Shown: piece by piece, positions 1 to 10,175 of the stretch
How the letters are laid out: every line of letters starts with the position of its first letter
Position numbering within the stretch: position 1 is the first letter of the stretch
Source: Hypholoma sublateritium FD-334 SS-4
Lineage: Eukaryota > Basidiomycota > Agaricomycetes > Agaricales > Strophariaceae
Reading direction: 5' to 3'
Length of the DNA stretch: 64,000 nt
NCBI GenBank assembly: GCA_000827495.1
Contig: KN817582.1
Span: forward strand, 133,295 to 197,294
Made by a program: the position numbers and the translations under genes
Notes under the pieces: generated by a model
Told to the model about the DNA's origin: nothing
The model's database searches: none
Seen by the model: only the letters and a program-made list of their open reading frames with translations

Positions 1-1500
1 CAGGTTGAACAGGCCGAAATCAAGCTGCAGCGGCTGCGCGAGGAGGAGGCGGCGATCCTAGAGACCTTTGCCGACCATCGTCGAGTTTTCTCGCCCTTTC
101 GAAATCTCCCGGAAGATGTGCTTCGCGAGATATGCATTGCATGCGTCAAATGCGACATGCCCACGCTGAAATACCGCGGCAGGACTCCACTGCCTTACGT
201 TCTCGCCCAGATCTCCAGCGGACTGCGAAACATCGCGCTGACGACACCACGCGTCTGGGCCTCTATGAAAGTGTGGATTGGCGGATTCTTTTTGCACAGT
301 CCCGAACAATATCATCAAGCTTATTCGATTCTCGCCCAGAAGGCTAGCAAATGGTTCGAACGAGCGGGTAGCCTGGCTCTGACTGTATCTATTGAGGACT
401 TCAGCTTCATACGCGAAGGTACCGAAGACTCTGAATCTGATCATCCAAACATCCTTTTCGACGCACTTCTTAGCTGTTCGACCCGCTGGAAAGAGCTTCA
501 ATTCGCTTCTCATTGTACAGTCGCATTCACACCCATGCTTCGCATTGCCGCATTGACGGCCGTCGATGTTCCCCTGCTCAAATCGGTATCTCTGTGCTTT
601 GATAATCCAATCTCCGATCCTGTGTTTCTCAATAGTGAATTCCTCTCACTACCGTCACTCAGACATGTAACACTGCAAACATGGGCTATCCGAGAGTTTA
701 CCATCAATTGGGCCGTTCTTGCTTCCGTTACGCTCCGCGGGATTACGCATCTCTATCACTATTATACCAGAAGTGAGATAGCAGGAATTCTTCAGCAAAC
801 CAAGTGCCTGGAATTCTGTGATATTACTGTCGGTTCCAATCGCTCAGGAGAACATATCTCGAACACAATCAGTCTTCCCTTTCTGAAAACATTCATTCTC
901 GACGAAAGGCTTTTGGAAACGACTTTATCTGGAACTGGAAGCCCCAGTATACTCGACGAAATTATTGCGCCAATCTTGGAGATATTTGACATCCGTCACA
1001 CGTTCCACGATCTCTCTCTGACAGATTTTCTCAAACGGTCGCCACAAATCGCCAAACTTTGTTTCCCATACTTTGGCAAAGATAAATCATTGACGGACGC
1101 CATAAGATTTCTCCGCCTTTGCCCTTCACTCACCACACTGTCCGTACAGCCTGGAAATAAACGTTGGGTCATGGCTAGTCCTTTTGACGCTGATTACTTC
1201 CTGCGAGCATTTGTTGAAGAAGGCGATGCGGCCGTATCCAGCCTCAGCGATGCCGGTGTTCTTTGTCCGCGCCTGCAGACTTTCGATTTCAAAGGGAATG
1301 TCAATTTCTCTCTGAAAACACTCCGCCTATTTTTTGAGGCCAAGCACGGAGAGAATGCTGCGCCATATGTCTCGCCGTGGAAAAAGGTGCTCGTTTATAT
1401 CAAGGCTATAAAGGAGACGGAGATACGTCAGCAGATATTCGACCTTGTCTCGCAGAAGCAGGCTGCGGGATTGGATGTTGAAGTAGTAACAGTTGAGTAA
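1..1500 (+). CDS. FBL1, coiled-coil/F-box-like/LRR protein (5' end outside window)
   Basis: The reading frame is open from base 1 to TAA at 1498-1500 (499 codons); by comparison with the other copies about 60 N-terminal residues and the 22-base first exon lie outside the window. The visible part starts in the coiled coil (QVEQAEIKLQ, then RLREEEAAI), followed by the F-box-like segment (FRNLPEDVLREI ... TPRVWASM) and leucine-rich repeats to the C-terminus (for example FLRLCPSLTTLSV). F-box-like domains bind Skp1 and present substrates held by the C-terminal repeats to an SCF ubiquitin ligase; that role is inferred from the family. It is the most divergent full copy, with a C-terminus (DVEVVTVE) unlike types I-III but matched by the inverted remnant at 62358-62477. 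The identity as an F-box-like gene is firm; the substrate is unknown. Confidence 0.85.
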   Translation, partial: QVEQAEIKLQRLREEEAAILETFADHRRVFSPFRNLPEDVLREICIACVKCDMPTLKYRGRTPLPYVLAQISSGLRNIALTTPRVWASMKVWIGGFFLHSPEQYHQAYSILAQKASKWFERAGSLALTVSIEDFSFIREGTEDSESDHPNILFDALLSCSTRWKELQFASHCTVAFTPMLRIAALTAVDVPLLKSVSLCFDNPISDPVFLNSEFLSLPSLRHVTLQTWAIREFTINWAVLASVTLRGITHLYHYYTRSEIAGILQQTKCLEFCDITVGSNRSGEHISNTISLPFLKTFILDERLLETTLSGTGSPSILDEIIAPILEIFDIRHTFHDLSLTDFLKRSPQIAKLCFPYFGKDKSLTDAIRFLRLCPSLTTLSVQPGNKRWVMASPFDADYFLRAFVEEGDAAVSSLSDAGVLCPRLQTFDFKGNVNFSLKTLRLFFEAKHGENAAPYVSPWKKVLVYIKAIKETEIRQQIFDLVSQKQAAGLDVEVVTVE

Positions 1501-2119
1501 CAGTGTAACAGTACATACGATAGCCATTTTTTTGTAAGATTGGTGCACTCCGCGCAGCAATATGCATGCGAGAGTTTTAAGCCTTCCATCAGGTGACGAG
1601 CGCACGGGCCAAGTACGCTCTGGCATTCATACCTCGATCTACGTCCATGAAATTCGGGATTGTGTCTTTCTGCTCTCACATTTACTCACAAAAGTATCCG
1701 CCTCAAAATCGCTTTTTTTGCGGACAGAATGCCCGATGTCCTTCCTCTCGGCCTCCCTTAGGCTCGGCACAAGCCCATGCCGGTGTTTATTTGTATATAG
1801 TTGCATTTTTGCAACACTGCAGAGTGCCTCGATTGAGGGGGTTTACTCGCTCCCGACGCTTGAGCTCAATATCGAGAGGGACAGCATGAAACATGGTTTA
1901 TATATACTAGTACATAAATTTTACATAATTTCTGGGTTATAATACGGAATATATTGTTTATTCACAAGTTATAGTCTTATTGATGGGGGGTATTGAGTGC
2001 ATTTTGCTCACCACATCCTAGAGGCTCCAGTTCATCTCCTAACAAGCTCATCAATTAGCTCCTGCATTCTATAGCAATAATAACCGCCCTTGAAAAGTTA
2101 CGGGGATATACACTTTGCC
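1501..2119. other. AT-rich spacer after FBL1
   Basis: This holds the FBL1 3' flank, including a segment with a run of seven T (about 1505-1545) that recurs in inverted form next to the remnant at 62.3 kb. The rest is AT-rich. A 55-codon ORF on the - strand (1639-1806) has no support. I see no other gene. Confidence 0.5.
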
Positions 2120-2738
2120 TTAATCCTGTAATGGGCCGAACAATAGCCAAAATTCGTCTTCAGTTGCACACGTGATACAGCGCATCAGCGCGCCGCGGCC
2201 GCTATATTCGATGGCGTCGATGAATGGCAATTCCCAGTTGGGGTTGATTCCAGGCTGTGAGAGGACATTATAGAGTACAATATATATATATTGTCAGTCA
2301 AATTATACATGCGCTTAGCGCGTGTTCCAGCGGCCGCCCGAAGGCGCGTTGTGACAAGTGTGACTTACTCCATCACGCTGAGCGAGGTTGATGAAAAAAA
2401 GGTTCCTCATTTGCGCACCGTCACATAAACGATAATGGATCTTTTAAATGACTTTTAGTAGGTGTTTATACCACTATGGGCAAATTTGAGCAGCCTCAGA
2501 TATCATTTGGAGATGATAGAGCACAATTGAGATTTTCTTGACTAGTGTGTCTTCTTACTGACCTGACCTATGTATATTTTGTACATATTTATTTCTGACC
2601 TCATGGGACCCTCCAAGTACATATTCATCACAAAATTCAGTTTGGATTATGTACTTACGTTGAAATCTGCGAGAGAGCGATGGAAAACAGTAAATCCGTG
2701 TTTTTGATGCACTATGAAGCAAGCCCCTTCTGCGAAGG
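2120..2738 (-). pseudogene. last three exons of an unrecognised gene (5' part missing or unresolved)
   Basis: Read on the - strand, three exons join in phase 0: 2659 to about 2738 (ending HRSLADFN), 2369-2440 (24 codons, including MRNLFFINLAQRDG) and 2120-2254 (45 codons, including NPNWELPFIDAIEYSG and ending EDEFWLLFGPLQD, then TAA). The introns 2441-2658 and 2255-2368 both begin GTAAGT; the first ends after CTACTAAAAG and the second ends CTCTCACAG. Good splice sites plus an open frame across all three exons argue for a real gene. Upstream of about 2738 the sequence turns GC-rich and I cannot continue the frame, so it is either a truncated copy or has an upstream intron I could not place. 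Family not recognised. Confidence 0.5.
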
Positions 2739-4350
2739 TGCCGCTGCTTGCGCTCGCGCCGGAGCAGCCGGCGGCTTGCTCCGAACCTAGGCCTCCCTCA
2801 CGCGTTGTTTGGTCGTGTTGCTATCCACAACTACTTGCGTCGGCAACGTCGACGGTCGCTCCGAGTCTGCAACCACCGTGTCTACGGGCCCTCAACTGCG
2901 CCGCTCTTTCTGTGATCTACGCGCAGCCCTCCCCCTCTCATAGCGCCCTTTCGCTATGTGGTACCATCACCGTTGCCCACACCGCCCGCAGGATGGCACC
3001 AACCTCACACCCGCAAACGCAATGCGCGGGTCCTGGAAACAGCGCCACGGCACGACGACGCGATGACGGTGTACGAGACTCCGTGCATTCTGAACCCAGG
3101 ACTAATACCGTCCGACTTCTTCGACGCCACGCGCCGCGCGAAACTCGCGTTGCAGGTCGCAGAGCGCCTCGCTTTCTCGCCTCGTTCTCGCTTGCCTTAC
3201 TCCTTCACGCCAATTTAAACATCCCACCAATGACGACGCAGGACGCGATCGGCGCGCTCGCCGCGACTGGGTGAGTGCGCCTGTTATATGTCATACCGCC
3301 CGAGCCCGCTGACTGTCCTCCCGCAGCAGCAGGCGCTCGCCCGGATGCATACCGCCTTGCGCTGGTCGCGCCGCTCGACGCGCATGCTGCTGGTGCTTCT
3401 GGTCAGGCTCCCCGCAGCCGCTGCGTATGTGCCATCGGACGGCGTCGGCCCGATCGTACGACCTCCACTTTGTGAAGACGCTGAGCGGCGGTTAGAAACT
3501 GCGACTGGGTGCACACGCCGGTACTACTCGGCCTACGTGCTGACTGTCGTCCACTCCAGCAGTGTATACCAGACGCTCGCCCGCAACCTTATATTCCACC
3601 CTGCTCCACTCCAAGCTCGACCTCTGCACGCTCCTAGCCAAGCCCCGTGCTACGCCGGTGGTCGGCCGTGCGAAGACGGGGAGCGGGAGGTGGAAACTGC
3701 GACTGGGTACTACTTCAATAAAATAAGATTGACAGCGCTGCAGCGCATTTTACATTTTGGTGGCGGACACGGTGGATGCAGCGCCACGCGAACTCGACTT
3801 GGCGCAGCGCCCCGCCGTCGTACGAGCTCGAAGATGCCGACACCTTCTCCATCCCGAGCGCTGACGCGCCAGACCCCCCTCATGCCCGCCGCTCGACACC
3901 CCCCTGCCGTCATCACGCTGCCGTCGTCACAATGCTGCTCAGCAAGGATGCGCTAGCATGCCTGAAGGACGCGTCGGCCCGACACCGCATCTCAATATCG
4001 GCGGGCCCAAACGCTGCTCGCGGCGCGTTGGCGCCCTGCTACATATGCCGACTTTCGAGTGTAATCGCCATCGTGCCGCGTCTCCTCGCGGTGCTGACAC
4101 GTTCTCTGCGGCGGTGGCGGCGGAGTCTCCTGCCTTGAAAGGACGACATGAGGGGCGGCATCCCGCTCCCCGCGGCGCCCGTCTGCCAGCCGTGTTCCGC
4201 GCCGTGTGTACGGCGCGCGCGGGGGGAGGCTCTCCGATGAGCGCCGTTGCGAGATGGCAAGGGCGGGCGGGCGCCGGTGCGCAGGGAATGAGATGGACGG
4301 CGTGCACACTGCGCAGCGCGACTTGGTACGGCTTCTCGGCTAATGGTGGG
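2739..4350 (+). other. GC-rich region with remnants of an unrecognised spliced gene
   Basis: Gene-like fragments occur in several frames. One starts ATG at 3230 (MTTQDAIGALAATG) and runs into a good intron (GTGAGTGCGC at 3271 to CCCGCAG, with GCTGAC as likely branch point). The following exon is repeated: about 3325-3510 and 3560-3710 both begin after a CAG acceptor, contain a CGCTCGCCCG motif and end in AAACTGCGACTGGGT. No frame stays open through both, so I read this as a decayed gene with an internal exon duplication. I do not recognise the family. Nothing clear is seen in 3800-4350. Confidence 0.3.
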
Positions 4351-4483
4351 TATTTATATCGTGCAGGTGTGAGTTAGGTGGACTAAAAATACTGATGAAA
4401 TCGACACGTTGAACTGCGCCATCGATCAGTACTCCAGTCCCAACGTCCGAATTCTCTTCAAAAACATTCAAAAGCGATCAGGA
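4351..4483 (+). promoter_or_regulatory. FBL2 promoter/5' leader, shared module
   Basis: TATTTATA at 4351-4358, then GTGTGAGTTAG, the ACACGTTGA and CCATCGATCAG motifs and an AATTCTC stretch directly before the ATG. The same ordered motifs precede the other FBL genes. Confidence 0.65.
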
Positions 4484-6224
4484 ATGGATCAAGCCGCATT
4501 ATCTAGTGAGTCGCGGGTTATCTGTAACACATGCACACTGATATTCTGTAACAGGCGATTCAGTTCTGGAAATGTTGCTCAAAACCAACCGACCGCCTAC
4601 CGACCAAGAAACGGCGATAATCCGGGTGTCCATGGCCCCCAGCACTGCGAAATTGAAAGTTGTCGAAGCGCATATTTCCGACACCATAGCTCATATCGAG
4701 GCGCTGAAGTCGCAGGTTGAACAGGCAAAAATCAAGCTGCAGCGCTTGCGCGAGGAGGAGGCAGTGATCTTGGAGTCATTTGCGGATCATCGTCAAGTCT
4801 TTTCGCCCTTTCGAAATATCCCAGAGGACGTGCTTCGGGAGATATGTGCGGCGTACGTGGAAGCCGATGCGCCTACACTGTCATGGCGCAGGATCATTCC
4901 ATCGCCTTACCTACTTGCCCAAATCTGCAGTGGAATGCGACACCTCGCGCTGACAACCCCGGTCATCTGGGCGTCTATGAATGTTTGCATTGGACCATTC
5001 TCTTTTCACCGTTGTGAATTCTCTCAACGAGTTTATTCGATTATGGCTAGTAGGGCTAGCGAATGGTTCGAGCGAGCGGGTGGACTGGCTATATCCGTGT
5101 CCATAGAGGATGAGAGCTACTCAGACACAACGGTTGAGCACAGTGTATCTGATCCATCAAACATCCTCTTCAACACCCTTGTTAGCTATTCAACCCGCTG
5201 GAAAGGGATTAAACTCTATTCAACCTGTCACACCTTAACCACTCCCATGGTTCGCATCGCTGCACTGACGGCTGACGATCTCCCACTGCTTCAATCAGTG
5301 TCCATTCACCTTGATAGTCAGATTCACAATTCCGTGTTCTGCGACAATGGGTTCCTCACAATACCGACGCTCAGACACTTAATATTACAAACCAACAATC
5401 TCGAAACGCTCACTGTCAATTGGGCCATCCTTACATCCATAACACTCCGCGGTAACAGGTATTGTCATGGATATTCGAAACGTCAGCTAGCAAGAATTTT
5501 CCAACAAACCAAGTGTCTAGTTTTCTGCGATATCGATGTCGCTTTCGTGACGCCCAGGTTAATAGGACGTCACTCTGACAAGATCGACCTTCCCCTGTTG
5601 AAGACTTTATTAATCGGAGAATGAAAATTTGGAGCGGCCTCATCTGTAGCTCCAAGTATACTCGATATGATTACTGCGCCAAATCTAGAGATCTTCCACA
5701 TCCGTGAGACGTTCCGTGATCTCTCCCTGGCTGATTTTTTCAAGCGATCACCGCATATTCAGAAACTGTCTCTCCCCTACTTGAACAAAGACAAATCACT
5801 GACGAACACGATGGGACTGCTTCGCCACTGCCCTTCACTCACTGCCTTATCCCTTCAACCTTACCAGTGGAGCACGAGTCATGAACCATCAACGCGTGAC
5901 GCTAATAGCTTTTTGCGAGCATTTGTCGAAGAAGGCAATATCGGCGTTACTTGTCCGCGCCTGCAGTATTTCGGCTTCACGGGAAAGATTCAATTTTCTC
6001 TCGAAACACTGTGCCTATTTCTCGAAGGCAAGCAACAACAATTCGCGACGCTGAATGCGCTCCTGCCATGGAAAAGGGTTGACATCAGCATTCAGGGCAT
6101 AAAAGGCCGTGAAACGCGCGATCAGATTTTAGACCTTGTGTCGCAGAAGAGGGCAGCGGGCTTGGACATTGATGCGTTCATCGCAGAAGAAAGTCGCCGT
6201 AAAGACCACCATTTATATTTGTAG
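4484..6224 (+). pseudogene. FBL2, type I F-box-like/LRR gene with an internal stop
   Basis: Exon 1 is 4484-4505, intron 4506-4554 (GTGAGT..ACAG, 49 bases), exon 2 4555-6224, with a split serine codon (A|GC). The frame runs MDQAALSSDSVLEM, coiled coil about 38-82, F-box-like segment about 92-140 (FRNIPEDVLREI ... TPVIWASM), then leucine-rich repeats. TGA at 5622-5624 interrupts after 363 residues; the same frame then continues to TAG at 6222-6224, ending in the type I tail (RRKDHHLYL). FBL5 has GGA (glycine) at this codon, so one G-to-T change explains the stop. There is no frameshift. A product ending at the stop would keep the F-box but lose the distal repeats, so it could be a dominant-negative or simply dead. 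A copy-specific intron removing the stop cannot be fully excluded, but no paralogue has one there. Confidence 0.8.
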
Positions 6225-7408
6225 AATCCTGTATCGACATCCATCGATTATCATTCGCCAATGCTTGAAAAAAAAATGAAGTACTCCATCCCACGAATTT
6301 ATGGTGATTGAATGTGTATCTCAGTAGCTTCGCGCGCTTGGATAGCCGTGGGCATGGGCTAGCGCGTGCGGGACGGCCAGGGTGGAATATCACGTTCAGC
6401 AGCAGCTGAGCAGCTCCACTGACGTCGGGGTCGGATTCGACGGCGCAGGACTGTGACGCAGAACGAGCGTCGAAGCGCACAGCGCGCAAATGGTAGCGGA
6501 GCGCGTGCGTGCGTTCCGAATCCTATGTTAGGCGACGACAGAGATCTACATTGCAGGGTCGGCACACGGGAGCGTGGCTTTTCGTCGTGCTAACGCGGGC
6601 GCGGACAACAGCGCCGCGGGAGGTGGGAGTGGCTTGTCTATCCCCTATGATGGGCTTGGGTCTAGGAGATACGTACGAGGGACGCCTTGTGTCGTACGGT
6701 GCCCTTACATGCGAGCGGCCCGGGTACCTTGCCGGCGATGGCCCGGCAGGGGCCGACCCTCCTGGTTCGAACCCGCACTGCGCCAAAATAACCACGTTCA
6801 CCACGCTCATATCACGCTCGCCGCGGTCAACCCTGTTCTGCGCCCAGGTAGCGCAATGCGAAATAGCGCCCAGCGACGTGCTGCGAGGCGAGTTCGTCGC
6901 AGAGCGCGCGCTTTGAATCCTGAAGCGCGAATGGCTGGGGCGTGAGCGCTTCAACCCAGCGACGCACGGCACGCGGTGCGCTAGAGCTACGAGTGGGCGA
7001 TATCGAGGAGTCACAGGAACGTGCTTCCACCGCTGCCGCAACCGAGATTCTATGCGGGGACAGCGTAGTGAAGCACCGCTCGGGAAGCAGTGAGCTAGAG
7101 CACGGGCCGGAAGTGGACGCGCGCTGCGGGATGGGATATGCGCTAGACGCACGACCCAGCGGTGCAAGGCGCCGTCTGGGCGAGAGCGTTCCGCTGCCGA
7201 CAATCTGCGCGTGGTGCGTGGGTGCCTCAGAGCCAGTACACCGCAGCGCCGCGCCGCAGCGGCCGGTACGCACTCGGCTCGAGCACGGAGAGGCGATGCG
7301 GCGGCGGGGGTTACACCGTCCTGTGGGGATGGCACGCGCTGCGAAATATGCGGGAAAATCCATAACACCAAGATATTGATACATGTTCTGATGTCATTAT
7401 ACTTTGCG
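6225..7408. repeat. spacer with R3- and R1-type repeat copies
   Basis: After the FBL2 3' flank, about 6330-6500 resembles the R3 family (GCTTGGATAGCCGTGGGC, then a segment ending near CAGGACTGTGACGCAGA). About 6760-7300 resembles R1, with a core near 6858 (GAAATAGCGCCC then GACGTGCTGCG) and later GTGAGCTAGAGCACGGGC and AAGTGGACGCGCGCTGCGGG. Long ORFs here reflect GC richness and are not kept between copies. Confidence 0.5.
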
Positions 7409-7542
7409 TATTTACATAATAACTTGATGCGTGTGAGTTGCGTGCGATTCCAACGCTAAACTTAAACGAACACGTTGACTTCAACCATCGATCAAGTGCC
7501 CTCGAATTCTCCTCGCAGACCTCTGAAAACGACAGACAGATA
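7409..7542 (+). promoter_or_regulatory. FBL3 promoter/5' leader, shared module
   Basis: TATTTACA (7409-7416, one change from the usual TATTTATA), GTGTGAGTT at 7431, ACACGTTGA, CCATCGATCA and CTCGAATTCTCCTC before the ATG. Confidence 0.6.
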
Positions 7543-9267
7543 ATGGATCAGCCTGCATTATCCAGTGAGCTTCGGAGTCGTGTGTACATAGCGGTCAAAG
7601 CCTTGCTAACATTGGTCCCAGGCGATTCAGTGCTAGAAACTCTGCTCAAAACAAATCGGCCACCTACCGACCAAGAGACGGCAATAATCCGGGAGTCCAT
7701 GGCGCCCACCAACGCGAAATTGAAGGTCGTAGAATCTCGGATATCCGACACCATGGCCCACATCCAGGCTTTGAAGTCGCAGGTCAAACAGGCGGAGACC
7801 AAGCTGCAGCGCTTGCGCGAGGAGGAGGCGGCAATCCTGGAAACTTTTGCCGACCATCGTCGAGTTTTATCTCCCTTTCGAAATCTCCCAGACGACGTGC
7901 TTCTAGAAATATGCTCTGCATGCGTGGAAGGCGAAATACCGACCTTGTCTTTCAACGTCACTCCCTTGCCTTACACACTCGCGCAAATCTCCAGCGGAAT
8001 GCGACACATTGTGCTGGAAACCCCGTCCATCTGGGCATCTGTGAACATTCGTACCAATCTCAGCTCCATTGGCGTTCGCGAATTTTCAACAGATATACAG
8101 ACTTATTCCATCCTTGCTGCTAAAGCAATTGAATGGATCGAGCGGGCAGGTGGCATGTCTCTCACTGTATACATGCAGGACCCCGGCTTCCCATACTCAA
8201 GCTTACAAGACGCTGAGAGAGTTGATCCATCGTGCATACTTTTCGATGCCCTTCTTCGTTATTCAGCCCGCTGGGAAATGATGCAGTTTGAATCAAACTG
8301 CGTAGACTCGCCAAGCGCACCACTCCTTCGCATTGCTGCTCTAACGGCTGCTGATGTTCCTCTGCTCAAATCATTTTCCCTTCGATTTCATTATGGCGCA
8401 GCCCAATTTCGCAACAGTATACTCCTCGCAATCCCGACACTCAAACGCTTCAAGCTGGTTTCAGATTGGAATGAATTCTATTACGCGGTCAACGTTGTCA
8501 TCTCCGACTTCACTGTAAATTGGGCTGTCCTTACTTCTATTACACTCCACACGAACTTTTATTATGTCAACTCTGTCGTTGCGATAGCAGCAATGCTCCG
8601 CCAAACCAAGTGTCTTGTATTCTGCGATATTACTGTTTTTCCGGAGGTAGAGGGGCTAGATCCGGCGACAGAAATCAACCTCCCGTGTTTGGAGGTATTA
8701 CGCGTCGCTGAAAATATGTCCGGTTCACCCAGTATATTCGATCTAATTAATGCGCCCGCTCTCGCCGTACTTAAAATACCCAAGTCATTCAACAAGAGAA
8801 GTTCTTTGTCAAATTTTCTCAAGCGAACACCAAATATCCAGGAGCTTTCCTTCTCACACTCGAACACCGAAGAATCATTGACAGACATATCGGAATTACT
8901 CTGCCATTGCCCTTCACTTTCTGCAATATCTCTCCAGGCTCGGGAGTGGCCCAATGTGGAACAACCTTTCGATGCCAATAGGTTCTTGCGTGCATTTGTC
9001 GATGACGGCGGTGCCGCTGTTATCTGTCCGCACCTCCAGTATTTTGAATTAGCAGGAAAGATCACTTTCTCGCTCCAAACGTTGCGCCAGTTCCTCCAAG
9101 CGAAGCATCGTGCCATAATCCCACCGCCGAACGGCCTTTTCCCTTGGAAGTGTGTGGTTATTGATATTTCGGGGATAACTGAACCGGAGACACATCAGCA
9201 GATGCTTGATCTCGTGTCGCAGCAGCAGGCCGATGGGACTCTATATTCATGCATGTTGAAGGAGTAG
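7543..9267 (+). CDS. FBL3, type II F-box-like/LRR protein
   Basis: Exon 1 7543-7564, intron 7565-7621 (57 bases, with GCTAAC before TTGGTCCCAG), exon 2 7622-9267; 555 residues. Residues about 38-82 form a charged heptad-like coiled coil, about 92-140 the F-box-like segment (FRNLPDDVLLEI ... TPSIWASV), and the rest leucine-rich repeats (FLKRTPNIQELSFSH, LLCHCPSLSAISL). Type II is marked by EGEIPTLSF and by a shorter C-terminus (CMLKE here). The predicted role is a substrate adaptor of an SCF E3 ligase, binding Skp1 through the F-box; this is family inference. The intron is a multiple of three with no in-frame stop, so an unspliced transcript would still be translated with 19 extra residues. 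The ATG was chosen because exon 1 matches all paralogues. FBL6 is its closest relative in this window. Confidence 0.87.
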   Translation: MDQPALSSELRSRVYIAVKALLTLVPGDSVLETLLKTNRPPTDQETAIIRESMAPTNAKLKVVESRISDTMAHIQALKSQVKQAETKLQRLREEEAAILETFADHRRVLSPFRNLPDDVLLEICSACVEGEIPTLSFNVTPLPYTLAQISSGMRHIVLETPSIWASVNIRTNLSSIGVREFSTDIQTYSILAAKAIEWIERAGGMSLTVYMQDPGFPYSSLQDAERVDPSCILFDALLRYSARWEMMQFESNCVDSPSAPLLRIAALTAADVPLLKSFSLRFHYGAAQFRNSILLAIPTLKRFKLVSDWNEFYYAVNVVISDFTVNWAVLTSITLHTNFYYVNSVVAIAAMLRQTKCLVFCDITVFPEVEGLDPATEINLPCLEVLRVAENMSGSPSIFDLINAPALAVLKIPKSFNKRSSLSNFLKRTPNIQELSFSHSNTEESLTDISELLCHCPSLSAISLQAREWPNVEQPFDANRFLRAFVDDGGAAVICPHLQYFELAGKITFSLQTLRQFLQAKHRAIIPPPNGLFPWKCVVIDISGITEPETHQQMLDLVSQQQADGTLYSCMLKE

Positions 9268-9431
9268 GCTTTCCTTGACAATATTCGCTCTTCTTGTTGC
9301 AGTTCTGTATCGTAAAATCATAATACATTGATATACAGCTTTAGGCATACTTTTAGTAGAATAAAAAGCAAGCGTCGAGGTCGACTTCTAGCGACGCGTC
9401 TTATAGTCTGGTGTCCAGTACATTAACCGCT

Positions 9432-10175
9432 GATACGCTGGCAAGCGTCCTGCGTGCGAAACAACGGCGACGAGCAAACAAACAAAAAATGAAAAGGAAT
9501 GAAACAATATACGCAAGAGCTTGACGAAGGGTGCGTGGAGGTGCGAGGGTGTTCCTACACGGCTTCTAGCCAACCGGGAACTGAAAACGAGAGAGTGTAA
9601 GCTGCGGGATCAGCTTCGAACCACTCTGGTGTGCGACGATGATACGAGACAACAGGTATACGAGGGCAAGAGCGAATACGAGAGGTAGGACGATGAATTT
9701 AGTGCATAATGAATTGTTCTTCATTGTCTTCTGTACATGATTCTACACAGTTTTTATACCTACTTTGTGTACTCTAATTTGTAGATAAAAATCATATAAC
9801 CACATGGTAAAGAAGGGCAAGGGTGAGTAAGTAGAGTGTCGCAAAATATGAAACCGGAAATAATTCAAGAAAAAGTGAACAAGAAAAGGTGGTCGAGAGG
9901 GAGAGCATGAGGTATGTACTAAATATGGGCGTCTATATTCATGTTGGAGGGAAAATGCAATGCGTAGGTGTGTCAGAAAGGTATGGCGAGTTCAGGAGGT
10001 TGAAAACCAGAAATACTGCGGCAGGAAGTTCAAATTGTGAAGCTGAAACGCGCGTCGGCGCTATGTATCGGCGGGCGTCGAGAGGCAGTGGATGCGCGGG
10101 AACGTGGCACGTGACCTAATGAACTTGGTCGTTTTTCGTGGATGGCGTGAGCGCGGGCTCATCACCGCACGCAGC
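9432..10175. repeat. inverted repeat IR-a (partner at 27960-28716)
   Basis: The reverse complement of this segment matches 27960-28716 almost throughout. Landmarks shared in inverted form include GGTATAAAA before a short ORF, CCAGAGTGGTTCGAAGCTGA and AGGACGCTTGC. Outside the boundaries the flanks differ: FBL3 3' spacer on one side here, R2 sequence at the other copy. Confidence 0.8.
9566..9724 (-). CDS. 52-residue predicted membrane peptide inside IR-a
   Basis: An ATG ORF on the - strand (start 9724, TAG at 9566-9568). It begins MKNNSLCTKF, followed by a hydrophobic stretch of about 19 residues (IVLPLVFALALVYLLSRII) and a polar tail ending FQFPVG. A TATAAAA sits about 35 bases upstream of the ATG. 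The copy in the inverted partner (28412-28576) keeps the frame with length differences only in multiples of three, and both end in the same FPVG-stop. That supports coding, but two copies of a recent duplication are weak evidence. It could also be a signal-anchor first exon of a larger gene, or a non-coding repeat. No family recognised. Confidence 0.35.
   Translation of the reverse strand: MKNNSLCTKFIVLPLVFALALVYLLSRIIVAHQSGSKLIPQLTLSRFQFPVG

Noticed and set aside
1639..1806. 55-codon - strand ORF (MQLYTNKHRHG...)
   Set aside because: No homologous copy in the window, no promoter or splice signal; chance ORF of this length is expected.
5622..5624. TGA as readthrough or selenocysteine codon in FBL2
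   Set aside because: Paralogues have glycine or threonine there, no SECIS-like element was seen, and fungi generally lack selenoprotein machinery.
6755..6790. B-box-like GGTTCGAACCC suggesting a tRNA
   Set aside because: The T stem does not pair fully and no acceptor, D or anticodon arm can be built around it.
6523..7371. 282-codon - strand ORF
   Set aside because: Lies in GC-rich repeat sequence, dominated by Arg/Pro/Ala/Ser, overlapped by long ORFs in other frames and not kept in other R1 copies.
9388..9573. 61-codon - strand ORF (ARSRVGTPSH...) overlapping the IR-a micro-ORF
   Set aside because: Starts at TTG, and its C-terminal half lies outside the repeat and differs completely between the two copies.
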